NCBI RefSeq assembly: GCF_900199375.1
Contig: NZ_LT900217.1
Coordinates: 1,984,001 to 2,048,000 of the forward strand
Origin: Gordonibacter urolithinfaciens
GTDB lineage: Bacteria; Actinomycetota; Coriobacteriia; Coriobacteriales; Eggerthellaceae
Direction of reading: 5' to 3'
DNA: 64,000 nucleotides
This document shows positions 9,215 through 17,293 of this stretch, one piece after another. How positions within the stretch are numbered: position 1 is the stretch's first letter; each line of letters begins with the position of its first letter. Made by a program: the position numbers and the translations under genes. The notes below the pieces were generated by a model. That model was not told the DNA's origin. It did no database searches and was given only the letters and a program-made list of their open reading frames with translations.

Positions 9215-9675
9215 GCGCGCCCGCACGCCGCAGGCGTCGGGCGGTGGCGGCCCTTGCCCTGCTGCTGGTCGCGGTATTGGCCGTGGACGCTGTGGGGAGG
9301 GCGGTGCGTCCGGGCGTGCTGCGCGAGGCGGCCGTCTTGGCGGTGGACGGTGCGGCCGCATCGCGGGAGCCCCCTCGGCTCCCCGAGGGCTTCTCGCAAG
9401 AGGTGGTGCCTGCGGAAGGCTTCGCCGGCCTGCGGGTAGGGGCTGGCGGATCGGTGGTTGGGTACGAGGTGGAAAAGGATCCGGCGCGAGCGTTCGACGA
9501 GGTGAGGAGCTTGCTGGACGAACGCGGGTGGAAGGCAGTGCCCTCCGGCGACCGCGCGGGCGGGTCGTTCGTGAAGGAGACGGGTCGGTTCCGGTGGGCT
9601 TACGTCTCGTGCGTGAGGGCAGGGGATACGACGAGCGTCGTCGTGCAGTGCGCGACGGCCGACGAGAAGGGATAG
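9211..9675 (+). CDS. hypothetical secreted or membrane-anchored Tad-locus protein
   Basis: 154 aa from a GTG overlapping the previous stop. An Arg-rich N-terminus (SAPARRRRRA) and one hydrophobic segment (VAALALLLVAVLAVDAVG) predict a signal anchor. The ~120-residue domain outside has a pattern resembling a small alpha/beta fold (DPARAFDEVRSLLDERGWKA) with two Cys near the end. I do not recognise the family. Strict coupling inside the pilus operon suggests an assembly or surface role. Confidence 0.6.
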   Translation: MSAPARRRRRAVAALALLLVAVLAVDAVGRAVRPGVLREAAVLAVDGAAASREPPRLPEGFSQEVVPAEGFAGLRVGAGGSVVGYEVEKDPARAFDEVRSLLDERGWKAVPSGDRAGGSFVKETGRFRWAYVSCVRAGDTTSVVVQCATADEKG

Positions 9676-9677
9676 AC

Positions 9678-10142
9678 ATGGTTGAGGAAGCGAAAATCGG
9701 GGCGCGGCACCGCGTGCCGGGAGAAAGGGCCACCGCGGGCGACGTACCGCAGCCGGAGCAGGGCCCGCGCGGACGTGCCCGTATAACGGTATCGCCGAAT
9801 GCTGGCAAGGGGGATCGGAACGAGGCGCGCACGGCGCTCATGCTGGCTACGCGCACGCGGAGCAAGGCGGCGGGCCTGCTGCTCAGCGGTCCGAGCGACA
9901 AGGCGCTGCTGCTGGTGTCGTGCAACGACGTGCACACGGTGGGCATGCGCCATGCCATCGACGTGGCGTTCGTGGATCGCCTGGGGAGGGTCGTGGAGGC
10001 CCATCGCTCGGTCGGCCCGCTGCGCCGGCTGCGCAATGCCAAGGCCGTGGCCGTCGTGGAGCGCTTCGCCTCGTGCGATTCGCCGTGGTTCGCGAAAGGA
10101 GACCAGGTAGTGATATCCGGTAGAAGGGAGGTTTCCAGATGA
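9678..10142 (+). CDS. DUF192-family protein inside the Tad locus
   Basis: 154 aa from the ATG at 9678, two bases after the previous stop; the longer frame upstream shadows that gene. The C-terminal ~100 residues match the DUF192 (COG1430) pattern: RTRSKAAGLLLSG, then LLLVSCNDVHTVGMRHAIDV and FVDRLGRVVEA. DUF192 proteins are usually secreted with unknown function; this copy has no signal peptide and a ~50-residue polar N-terminus, so it is probably cytoplasmic. DUF192 genes do occur beside Tad genes in some actinobacteria, but their job is unknown. The stop overlaps the next ATG by 4 bp. Confidence 0.7.
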   Translation: MVEEAKIGARHRVPGERATAGDVPQPEQGPRGRARITVSPNAGKGDRNEARTALMLATRTRSKAAGLLLSGPSDKALLLVSCNDVHTVGMRHAIDVAFVDRLGRVVEAHRSVGPLRRLRNAKAVAVVERFASCDSPWFAKGDQVVISGRREVSR

Positions 10143-10996
10143 AGACGTGTCCTGTGTGTCGGGCGCGCACCTTCGAAGACGCCGAGGTTTGCTACGGCTG
10201 CCTGCACCGGTTCGAGGGTGGCGGTCGGGTTGCGGCTGCGCCCGAGGATGCGGCCTGGGAGCCCGCCGATGTCGCGCAGCGCGCCGCGTCGGTGCCCCCG
10301 AGCGCGCAGACGCAGCACCGGTTGCAGGCGAATACGCAGATGCGCTCCCAGGTGCAGGCAAGCGCGCGGACGCAACCCCACGAGCCGGCAGGTCCCCGGA
10401 CGCAGCCCCCGATGCCGTCGGACGATGCTTCCGCCATGGGAGATCCCTCCGCTGCAGGCGGCGTTCCCTCCGCGGGAGGCGGCGCTTGCATTGCGGGCGA
10501 GCCGCCTGCCGGCTTATCGCCGGCATCGCGGTCGAATGCGGGGGGAGCCGCCTGTAGAGCCGGCGGTCCTTTTACCGCGGGTGATGTGGAGCGTCCCGAA
10601 GGCGCGGCGCTCCACGCGAGGCCCGCCATTGGTCTTCCCGCGACGCCGTTCGACCATGCCGGCTGGATCGTGCGCTTCGAGCTGCCGGGCGGCGTTGCGC
10701 GCGCATCCGGCGCAACGGGCGGAGGCGCCCGGCAGGCGGAGGCGTACGGAACTCTCCCGCCAGGCGGGGAGGCGGGAACCGGCCCCCTGTCGTTGGTGGT
10801 CAGCATCTGCCCTCTGCGCGAAGGGGAAGGGGCCGCCGCCCGTGCGCCGGTTCCGCGTGATGCGCCGAAGGCGGGTGGCCGCCTGCCCGGCGGAGACGTG
10901 ACGGTAGACGATCCTGCGCCCGCTGCCCTCGCCGCCAGGCGGGGAAGGCATGCCGGCCTTCCGGTGCCGGCAACTGGCGAAAGGGCAAGGCCATGA
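10139..10996 (+). CDS. zinc-ribbon protein with long disordered middle
   Basis: 285 aa. The N-terminus has two CxxC knuckles (KTCPVCRA and VCYGCLHRF), a zinc ribbon in the first 25 residues. Next come about 150 residues of Gln/Ala/Pro/Gly-rich low complexity with QAxTQ-type near-repeats, then a short ordered-looking piece (AGWIVRFELPGGV, LSLVVSICPLREGEG). No membrane segment. It is coupled by 4-bp overlaps to the DUF192 gene and to the prepilin peptidase. I do not recognise a function; a cytoplasmic adaptor or regulator of the pilus locus is possible. Translation is credible because codon use matches the neighbours. Confidence 0.55.
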   Translation: MKTCPVCRARTFEDAEVCYGCLHRFEGGGRVAAAPEDAAWEPADVAQRAASVPPSAQTQHRLQANTQMRSQVQASARTQPHEPAGPRTQPPMPSDDASAMGDPSAAGGVPSAGGGACIAGEPPAGLSPASRSNAGGAACRAGGPFTAGDVERPEGAALHARPAIGLPATPFDHAGWIVRFELPGGVARASGATGGGARQAEAYGTLPPGGEAGTGPLSLVVSICPLREGEGAAARAPVPRDAPKAGGRLPGGDVTVDDPAPAALAARRGRHAGLPVPATGERARP

Positions 10997-11889
10997 GCGC
11001 ACCGTACGTCATCGCGGCGTCCGTGCTCGGCTGCGCGTTCGGCTGGCTTCTCGTCCCTTGGGCGAGCGACGTGCTGCTGCACAGGGTGCGCGAGCGGGCG
11101 GACGCCTGGTGGGACGAGTCGCTGGAAGCTTACCGCGCGTTCAAGCGCGCTCATCCCGGGAGCGAGCCGTCCAGCGCGGCGCCGGGGGCCGAGGGGGCGG
11201 TTGGCATATGGCGCGACGAGGCGTTTGCCGCTGGCTTGGCGGGCTCGCTCACCGAGGAGCGCTTGAAGGCGCTCGCCGGGGTCGGGTTCAAGGTTGGGGG
11301 CCTGGAAGCAGCGGGGACCGCCGACGAGCGTGGCCGGCGCTACTCGTTCGAGCCCCGCCCCCGGTCCCGCATGCTCTGCGCGGCGGCCCTTGGGGCAGCG
11401 TTCGCCGTCGCGGCGGCCATCGCCCCGAGCGCGCCCGCTGCCGCGATGCTGGGCATCTGCGCGGCAGCCATGGCCACGGCCGTAGTCTGCGACCTGCGAG
11501 CGCGGGCCATCCCGCTCGAGGCATGCGGGTTGATGGCAGTGGCGGGCACGGCGTTCCAGCTGCTCGCCTGCGGTTCCGAGGGTGCGGCAACGGGCTTGGC
11601 GGTTGCGCTTGTCGTGGCGGCGGGCTCGGCGCTCGCGAACCGCCTGTTGGGCGCACGCTGTCCTGGCGGGGCGGTGGGCAGGGGCGACGTTCGTTGCATG
11701 GGGGCGCTGTCCTTGGCAACGGGCGCCGGCGCCCTGTGCGGGTTCGCGGCCTGCTATGTGCTCGCGGGCCTCGCGGCCCTGGCCGGATGCGTGGCAGGCA
11801 GGCTCAAGCTGGGCGACGGCATGCCCATGGCGCCGTTTCTCTCGGCCTGGCTTGCTTGCGGCGCGGCGGTCGGCGTGACGTTGGCATGA
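10993..11889 (+). CDS. A24-type prepilin peptidase (TadV/CpaA-like)
   Basis: 298 aa, starting in a 4-bp overlap. It has an N-terminal membrane segment, a ~90-residue cytoplasmic stretch, then a multi-span membrane domain. The two catalytic aspartates of aspartyl prepilin peptidases are visible: VCDLRARAIP (first Asp, followed by the usual R-x-IP) and GRGDVRCMGALS (second Asp in GxGD). It should cleave the leaders of the Flp pilins and pseudopilins at the membrane. It is the only prepilin peptidase in the window, so it may process both pilin sets. No CxxC methylase domain is seen, as expected for TadV. Confidence 0.88.
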   Translation: MSAPYVIAASVLGCAFGWLLVPWASDVLLHRVRERADAWWDESLEAYRAFKRAHPGSEPSSAAPGAEGAVGIWRDEAFAAGLAGSLTEERLKALAGVGFKVGGLEAAGTADERGRRYSFEPRPRSRMLCAAALGAAFAVAAAIAPSAPAAAMLGICAAAMATAVVCDLRARAIPLEACGLMAVAGTAFQLLACGSEGAATGLAVALVVAAGSALANRLLGARCPGGAVGRGDVRCMGALSLATGAGALCGFAACYVLAGLAALAGCVAGRLKLGDGMPMAPFLSAWLACGAAVGVTLA

Positions 11890-11953
11890 GCGCGATAAGG
11901 GAAGACGGGATCCGAAAGGACCTTTGAAAACGTGAGAGAAGGGAAGTTCCATC

Positions 11954-12187
11954 ATGAAGCAGGAGAAGAATCGGTCCTACCAGCACAGCAAGCTTAAGGC
12001 GCTCGTCGTGCGCGGAGAGGAGGGAGGCGGGTCCGAGATCGTGCAGACGGTGATCGTGCTCGGTTTCGCCGTCGGCCTGGGGGCGGCGCTCATGCTGCTG
12101 CAGGGCAACATCCAAACGGCCATTACCACGGCAGGCACGAACATCACCGACCTGTTCTCGAAGGTGACGAACGGTGCGGCCAAGTAG
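11954..12187 (+). CDS. second Flp-like pilin (set 2) with variant cleavage region
   Basis: 77 aa, ATG with GAGAAGGGA site upstream. A basic leader of ~27 residues ends in EEGGGSEIVQTV and leads into the helix IVLGFAVGLGAALMLLQG, then a short polar tail (TTAGTNITDLFSKVTNG). Size and layout are those of a small pilin, but the classical Glu at +5 followed by Tyr is absent; instead GSEIVQ is found, a motif repeated in the pseudopilin at 12689. The set 2 TadA/B/C downstream suggest it is the major subunit of the second pilus. A 64-bp gap precedes it, the largest for several kb, so it may have its own promoter. Confidence 0.7.
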   Translation: MKQEKNRSYQHSKLKALVVRGEEGGGSEIVQTVIVLGFAVGLGAALMLLQGNIQTAITTAGTNITDLFSKVTNGAAK

Positions 12188-12692
12188 GCGCTCTTTCCGA
12201 TCCGAGCGGGGCGGCAGCGTCGTGGTCGCCGTGGCGGCCATGCCGCTGCTGCTCACGATCCTGTTCGCGTCCATCGACCTGGGGCGCGTCGCGTTCCTGG
12301 GTGCCGAGGCGAGCACGGCCGCCCACGCCGTATGCCGTTTCGTGGAGACGACCCCTTCGGCGACGGCCTTTCCGGACCGGTTGCGGGTGGCCGCTCTCGA
12401 GGCGGCGCCGTCGCTGGGCGCCGCGGAGCTGGAGCTGTCCGTGGCTGCGGAGGTGGGCGGCGCCGTGGAGCGGGAGATCGCCTACCGGCTGCACGACGAC
12501 GAGGACGGCTCGTTCGCCGTCCGCAGCGTTTGTACGCGTACGTGCCCGGTGGCGGTCGAGCTCTCGGTGCGAGCACGCTACCTGACGCCAATCGGCTCCC
12601 TGCTCTCGCAGGAGGAGTCCGGTCCGGTGTTCTCGTGCACGGCCAGGGCGTGCGGGTCGGTCGACGAGACGGCTCGGGGGGAGGCGGCATGA
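12174..12692 (+). CDS. TadE-like pseudopilin (set 2)
   Basis: 172 aa from a GTG that overlaps the pilin gene by 14 bp. A membrane helix near the start (VVVAVAAMPLLLTILFASID) is preceded by RSERGGS, a prepilin-like Gly but without Glu+5. The extracytoplasmic part has four Cys (CTRTC and a later pair) that may form disulfides. TadE/TadF-like by layout and neighbours. Confidence 0.68.
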   Translation: MRPSRRSFRSERGGSVVVAVAAMPLLLTILFASIDLGRVAFLGAEASTAAHAVCRFVETTPSATAFPDRLRVAALEAAPSLGAAELELSVAAEVGGAVEREIAYRLHDDEDGSFAVRSVCTRTCPVAVELSVRARYLTPIGSLLSQEESGPVFSCTARACGSVDETARGEAA

Positions 12693-13285
12693 GGACGGGG
12701 AAAGGCAGGTGGCTGGGATGCGGTGCGCGGGCGGGATCTGGCGCTCCGGCAAGAGGCGGCTTGCGGGTGCGGGGTGCACCCGAGCGGGGGAGCGAGATCG
12801 TGCAATCCGTGGTTGCCGTGTCGCTTGTGCTGCTCGTGGTGTTCGCGGCGGTGCAGGCGGGCGCCATGATGCTCTCCGTCAACCGCTTGACGGCCGATCT
12901 CACGCGCGCCTGCCGACAGATGGACACGGCCGGGCTCGTCCTTGCCGCCGATCGCGAGCGGTTCGTGGCAGACGAGGTGCTGGGCGCGGCGACGCAGCTA
13001 AGACCCGATCTTCTGACGGTTTCGAACGTGCGGGCCGAGGAGCTTGCCACGATGCAGGGCGCGCGCCTTGCTGCAATGGCGCCAAGCGGAGGAGCTGGCG
13101 AGGAGGGCGCCAGGTCGGACGCGGGAGTGGTGCAGCGCACAGACGCCGTGAGCGTGTCGTTCGACGTGCGCTACGAGCTGCCTTCCCTGGCGGCGATCCC
13201 GGGGTTGGCCCACTGCGCGATCGCGCGGCACGTCGTGTGCGAGCTGATGGCGGGAAGGATCGTGGAAGTGGAGGTAGGGGCATGA
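12689..13285 (+). CDS. pseudopilin with GSEIVQ motif (set 2)
   Basis: 198 aa from the ATG at 12689 with a GGGGGGAGG site; the upstream extension of the frame shadows the previous gene. A ~35-residue basic leader ends in ERGSEIVQSV, the same unusual motif as the set 2 pilin, followed by the helix AVSLVLLVVFAAVQAGAM. The outer domain is ~140 residues. The shared motif ties this protein to the second pilus. Confidence 0.68.
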   Translation: MRTGKGRWLGCGARAGSGAPARGGLRVRGAPERGSEIVQSVVAVSLVLLVVFAAVQAGAMMLSVNRLTADLTRACRQMDTAGLVLAADRERFVADEVLGAATQLRPDLLTVSNVRAEELATMQGARLAAMAPSGGAGEEGARSDAGVVQRTDAVSVSFDVRYELPSLAAIPGLAHCAIARHVVCELMAGRIVEVEVGA

Positions 13286-13962
13286 GCCGTGCTGTCGACA
13301 AGAGGGCGTTGCGCGTCCGACCGCCGCGCAACGCCCTTCACCTGCACCGCATGCCGGACGAGCGCGGCACCATTGCGCCGTTGGCGGTGACGGCGGTGCT
13401 GCTCCTGTTCGGCGTGCTCGCGTTCTCGGTCGACCAGGGCATCGCGTGCGCGGCGAAGGTTCGCCAGGAAAACGCGGTCGACGCAGCGCGCGATGCCTGC
13501 TTCGACGCCTCGTTCGCGCTGATGGCGAAGAATGCCGACGACCCGGGGCTCGCGGTTGCGCATCGGGTTGCGGAAACGTTGCGCGCGGATGGGTTCTTCG
13601 GGGCGGTCACCGTGTGGTTCTTCGAGGTTCCGAAGGAGGAGCTGCCGGATTCGCGCCGCGTATGGGGCATGGCGGTGCAGCTGCAGGAGCAGGTGCCCAC
13701 GGTGTTCGCGCGCGGGTTCGGCATCGAGTCGCTGCCCGTGGCGTCGAAACGGGTGGTGGTGGCCGAGCCGTTCGCCGGATCGGTGGTTTGGAGACCCGAC
13801 GGGTCGGGAGGCGAGGTGTTCGAACTGGCCACCGGCGCCGACTCGACGGCGCTGTTGCGGGGGCGCTTCGACCGGTTGGATGACGGACCCGCTGAATTAG
13901 ACCGCGAAGTTCGTGCTGCCGTTGCGGCGGCAGGCGGGCTTGCAGAGAGGAAGGAGCCATGA
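13282..13962 (+). CDS. TadG-like pilus-locus membrane protein (set 2)
   Basis: 226 aa from the ATG at 13282 (4-bp overlap). After a basic N-terminus there is DERGTIAPLAVTAVLL then the helix LLFGVLAFSVDQG and a KVRQENAVDAARDACFDASF segment typical of TadG-like proteins after their membrane anchor. The remaining domain is extracytoplasmic. It probably replaces, in set 2, the large 6543-8783 protein of set 1. Confidence 0.65.
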   Translation: MSRAVDKRALRVRPPRNALHLHRMPDERGTIAPLAVTAVLLLFGVLAFSVDQGIACAAKVRQENAVDAARDACFDASFALMAKNADDPGLAVAHRVAETLRADGFFGAVTVWFFEVPKEELPDSRRVWGMAVQLQEQVPTVFARGFGIESLPVASKRVVVAEPFAGSVVWRPDGSGGEVFELATGADSTALLRGRFDRLDDGPAELDREVRAAVAAAGGLAERKEP

Positions 13963-14891
13963 TCATGCAACGGGCAAGGGAGCAGGCGGGGGCACCGTCC
14001 GGCTATGCCAGCCGTGCGGGTGCCTCCGCGGTGCCAGAAGGGCAGCCGGCCTCGGTCGGCGGATCGCGTACTCGGCCCGAGCGGCCGCAGGCGCCGCACA
14101 GCCCACAGGATCCCCGGCGGGTCAAGAGCTTGGCCGCCGTAGCGGCAGCCTCGGTGGCGGTCGCGCTGGTTGCGGCGGCTTACGGCACGTGGGCGGCGCT
14201 GTCCGCGCAAGCGATGGTGGAGGCTGCGAGCGCGGACGCGCAGCCCACGCTGGTGGCCGCCGCCGACATACGGGCGGGGGACGTGCTTGCGGCCTCGTCG
14301 CTCGAGGTGCGCTCGGTGCCGCGCAGCCTGCGCGTGCAGACCGCGCTCGGTGCCGACGCCCTCGAGGGCTCCGCTTCGCCCGTCGGCCAGCGCGCGCTGG
14401 CCGACCTGCCCGCTGGCACCCAGGTCACGCCGGCGGCGGTGTCCGGACGTGCGGACGGCGCTCGCCTGTCGGCGGCGCTCGCCGCAGGCCGGCAAGCCGT
14501 GACGGTGGCCGTAGATGCCGAGTCGGGCCTGGCGGGCCAGCTGCGTCCGTCGGACCGCGTGAGGGTGGTCGCCCTGGAAGGCGCGGCTTCGGGGGAGGCC
14601 TTCCTGTCCACCATCTGCGACGACGTGCGCATCGTCTCGCTCGACGGCGACCGCGTGGGCGGGGACGGCGCCTACGCGTCCGTGACGCTGGAGGTGACGC
14701 CCGAGCAGGCAGATGCCGTGCGCGCTGCGCAATGGGCGGGAAAGGTGAGCCTCGTGCTCATGCCGGCGCTCGTGGAGCCTACGGCGGCCGGCGAGACGGG
14801 GGACGGGCCTGCAGGTGGTTTCGGGGCGGGGGACGGCGAAGCGCCGGAGGCGGCCACGGCTCATGCTGCGGAGGAGGCCGTCGATGGATAA
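13959..14891 (+). CDS. CpaB/RcpC-like SAF-domain protein (set 2)
   Basis: 310 aa. An unusually long polar N-terminus (~50 residues) precedes the single membrane anchor (SLAAVAAASVAVALVAAAYG). A SAF region follows (LVAAADIRAGDVLAASSLEV) and a second conserved block (GRQAVTVAVDAESGLAGQLR, SDRVRVVAL). It has the same architecture as the protein at the left edge of the window, so it opens the second platform set. The stop lies 8 bp inside tadA. Confidence 0.78.
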   Translation: MIMQRAREQAGAPSGYASRAGASAVPEGQPASVGGSRTRPERPQAPHSPQDPRRVKSLAAVAAASVAVALVAAAYGTWAALSAQAMVEAASADAQPTLVAAADIRAGDVLAASSLEVRSVPRSLRVQTALGADALEGSASPVGQRALADLPAGTQVTPAAVSGRADGARLSAALAAGRQAVTVAVDAESGLAGQLRPSDRVRVVALEGAASGEAFLSTICDDVRIVSLDGDRVGGDGAYASVTLEVTPEQADAVRAAQWAGKVSLVLMPALVEPTAAGETGDGPAGGFGAGDGEAPEAATAHAAEEAVDG

Positions 14892-16203
14892 GGCGCTCGA
14901 GCGCGCGCTCAAGGCCTCCGTGCGCGACGAGGTGGCGGCAAGGCTCGGCGGCCTGACCGCGAGCCCGTCCCAGGTGGAGCAGCTGGTGGTCGAGGCGGTT
15001 GGCGAGTTGAGGCTCGACTACGGTGCGCAGCTGGAACCTGGCGAGGCGCAGGCGCTCGCCCAGGCGCTCGTCGACGACTTCCTGTACTACGGACCGCTCC
15101 AACCGCTGCTCGACGACGGGTCCATCACGGAGGTAATGGTGAACGGGGGCGGCGTGGACCTGTCAGATCCATCGCTGCCGTTCCTGCCTCCCATCGTGTA
15201 CGTGGAGCGGGCAGGTCTGTTGGAGTATCGGCCGGACATCGCCTTCGACGATGCCGGGCATGTGCGGAGGATCATCGACAAGATAGCCGAGCAGGCCGGC
15301 ATCCGCTGCGACGAGGCGCACGCCATGGGATGCGCCATGCTGCCCGGCGGCCGGGCGCGCGCCACGTTCGTCGTGCCGCCGCTCGCCCCTGACGGACCGG
15401 CGCTCAACCTGCGCATGTTCAAGGAGGACCTGATGGGCATGGGCGACCTTGAGCGTGCCGGCGCGCTCACGCCCGCCATGTCCGACTTCCTCCGCTCGGC
15501 CGTGGCGGCACGCTGCCCCATCGTTGTCTCGGGAGGCACCGGCTCGGGCAAGACCACGCTCCTGAATGCGCTATCGGAGTTCATTCCCGCAGGCGAGCGC
15601 GTCATCACGTTGGAGGACACACCTGAGCTGCGCCTGCGTACGCCTCACACGGAGCGAATGCAGACGCGCGAGGCGAACGTGGAAGGCGAGGGCGCGGTGA
15701 GCATGCGCGAGCTGGTGGCCATCGCGCTCAGGCGCCGCCCCGACCGCATCATCGTGGGCGAGTGCCGGGGCGCAGAGGCCTACGACATGCTGCAGGCCAT
15801 GCAGACCGACCACCCCGGCTCCATGACCACGGTGCATGCGAACGACCCCGGCAACGCCATCAGCCGCCTGCGCACCATGGTGGGCTACGCCGACGGCGAC
15901 CTGAACCGCGAGGTGATCATGCAGCAGATAGCCGAGTCGCTCTCGGGCGGGCTCATCGTGCACGTCGAGCGGCTGCAGGACGGGAACCGACGGATCACGA
16001 GCATCGTGGCAGTCGACCCGCTGCCCGAGGGCGGCGCGGTCATCCCGCGCGCCGAGCTGTTTGCCTACGACGTGGCCGGAGTGGATGACGATGGCTGGGT
16101 GGTGGGCACCTGGCGGGCATGCGGCATCCAGCCCCAGCACATCAAGGAGCGGATGAGGGCGGCGGGCGTCTGGTTCGACCCTGCGTGGTTTTTCGCGGAA
16201 TAG
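14884..16203 (+). CDS. tadA: TadA/CpaF secretion ATPase (set 2)
   Basis: 439 aa from the ATG at 14884; the extra 23 residues upstream overlap the SAF gene and are unlikely. Motifs: TEVMVNGGGV, Walker A GGTGSGKTT, Asp box ITLEDTPEL, RRPDRIIVGECRG and His box SMTTVHANDP. It is clearly paralogous to the TadA at 2110 but diverged, which argues for two functional motors rather than a recent duplication. A 118-bp gap without a recognisable terminator follows before tadB. Confidence 0.93.
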   Translation: MDKALERALKASVRDEVAARLGGLTASPSQVEQLVVEAVGELRLDYGAQLEPGEAQALAQALVDDFLYYGPLQPLLDDGSITEVMVNGGGVDLSDPSLPFLPPIVYVERAGLLEYRPDIAFDDAGHVRRIIDKIAEQAGIRCDEAHAMGCAMLPGGRARATFVVPPLAPDGPALNLRMFKEDLMGMGDLERAGALTPAMSDFLRSAVAARCPIVVSGGTGSGKTTLLNALSEFIPAGERVITLEDTPELRLRTPHTERMQTREANVEGEGAVSMRELVAIALRRRPDRIIVGECRGAEAYDMLQAMQTDHPGSMTTVHANDPGNAISRLRTMVGYADGDLNREVIMQQIAESLSGGLIVHVERLQDGNRRITSIVAVDPLPEGGAVIPRAELFAYDVAGVDDDGWVVGTWRACGIQPQHIKERMRAAGVWFDPAWFFAE

Positions 16204-16321
16204 GGGGCTTCTGCTTGCTGAAGGCCCGCGGGTGGTCCAAGCGAAGGCGCCGATCTGCCCGGTCGCTGAGAGCAGTTGGTGTCGGGGCGGTTGCGCCCAA
16301 GGTCGAAAGAGGAGGAAGGCG

Positions 16322-17257
16322 ATGGTCTACTTAGTTGCATCGACCGCCATCATGGCGCTATGCGCCGTACTGGCGGCGAGAACGCTCGGCTGCGTGAGGG
16401 AGGAGCGGCTTGCGCAGCGGGCTTGGGCCGCCTCGGCGGCTTCGGGCAGACTGCCCGGCCGTTCGGCGCAAGTCGAGCTTCCGATCCGGCGCGCGCCTTC
16501 CGGCCCGGAGCGCGACACGCCGCTTGGCAGGTTGCTCTGCGCCGCAGGCATCGGGCTGACAGCGCGGCAGGGGGTTGCCGCCACGGCCGGAACGGCTGTG
16601 CTGGTGGGCGCGTGCGCGGGTGCGGCGAGCGGGGTCGCCGCATTCGGGGCGGTGGCGGCAGGTGCCGTGCCTGCGCTGGCCTACCTGCGCTTGCGCCAGC
16701 GTTGTCGCAAGCGCAGCGAGCTGCTGGACGTCCAGCTTGCCCATGCGCTTCCGCAGATAGCGGCCAGCCTGCGCAGTTCGCTCACGCTGGAGCGTGCGCT
16801 GCGCGTCGCCCTCGTGCATATGGACGATCCCCTTCATGGCGAGATCGCGCGCGTGCTGGCCGATGCAACCTACGGCATGCCCCTGCACGAGGCGCTCGAA
16901 GGCATGGCGCACCGCACTCAGAGCGAGGACGTGAGGACCCTCGCCTCGGCGGCACGGATGCGCCAGGGCAGCGGCGGCAGCGTCGCTGCCGCCCTCGCCC
17001 TGGTCTCGTCGCGCGTGAACGCCCGTCTGAAAGCGGCGCGCGAGCTCAAGGTGGAGGTGGCGGGGACGCGCCTGGCGAAGTGGTTCGTCGCCGGAGCCAT
17101 GCCCGCCATCTTCCTCATCATGTACGCGATGAACGACGATTTCGCGCGTTTCTACACGACCGAGCCGCTCGGCTGGGCCGTGCTCGGCGCGGCGTCGGTT
17201 ATGGAAGCGGTCGGCCTGGCGCTGGCGCATGCCGTCACGTCGCTCGATCGAAGGTAA
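16322..17257 (+). CDS. tadB: TadB-like pilus platform protein (set 2)
   Basis: 311 aa from the ATG at 16322 with a strong AGAGGAGGAAGG site; the longer frame upstream has no support. N-terminal membrane helix (YLVASTAIMALCAVLAARTL), a hydrophobic pair near VAATAGTAVLVGACAGAASG, the T2SF domain (LPQIAASLRSSLTLERALRV) and C-terminal helices (GAMPAIFLIMYAMNDDFA, LGWAVLGAASVMEAVGLAL). It is the partner of the TadA just upstream. Confidence 0.84.
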   Translation: MVYLVASTAIMALCAVLAARTLGCVREERLAQRAWAASAASGRLPGRSAQVELPIRRAPSGPERDTPLGRLLCAAGIGLTARQGVAATAGTAVLVGACAGAASGVAAFGAVAAGAVPALAYLRLRQRCRKRSELLDVQLAHALPQIAASLRSSLTLERALRVALVHMDDPLHGEIARVLADATYGMPLHEALEGMAHRTQSEDVRTLASAARMRQGSGGSVAAALALVSSRVNARLKAARELKVEVAGTRLAKWFVAGAMPAIFLIMYAMNDDFARFYTTEPLGWAVLGAASVMEAVGLALAHAVTSLDRR

Positions 17258-17293
17258 ACGGCCTGCACGGCAGATGGAAAGAGGGGCGGAGCA

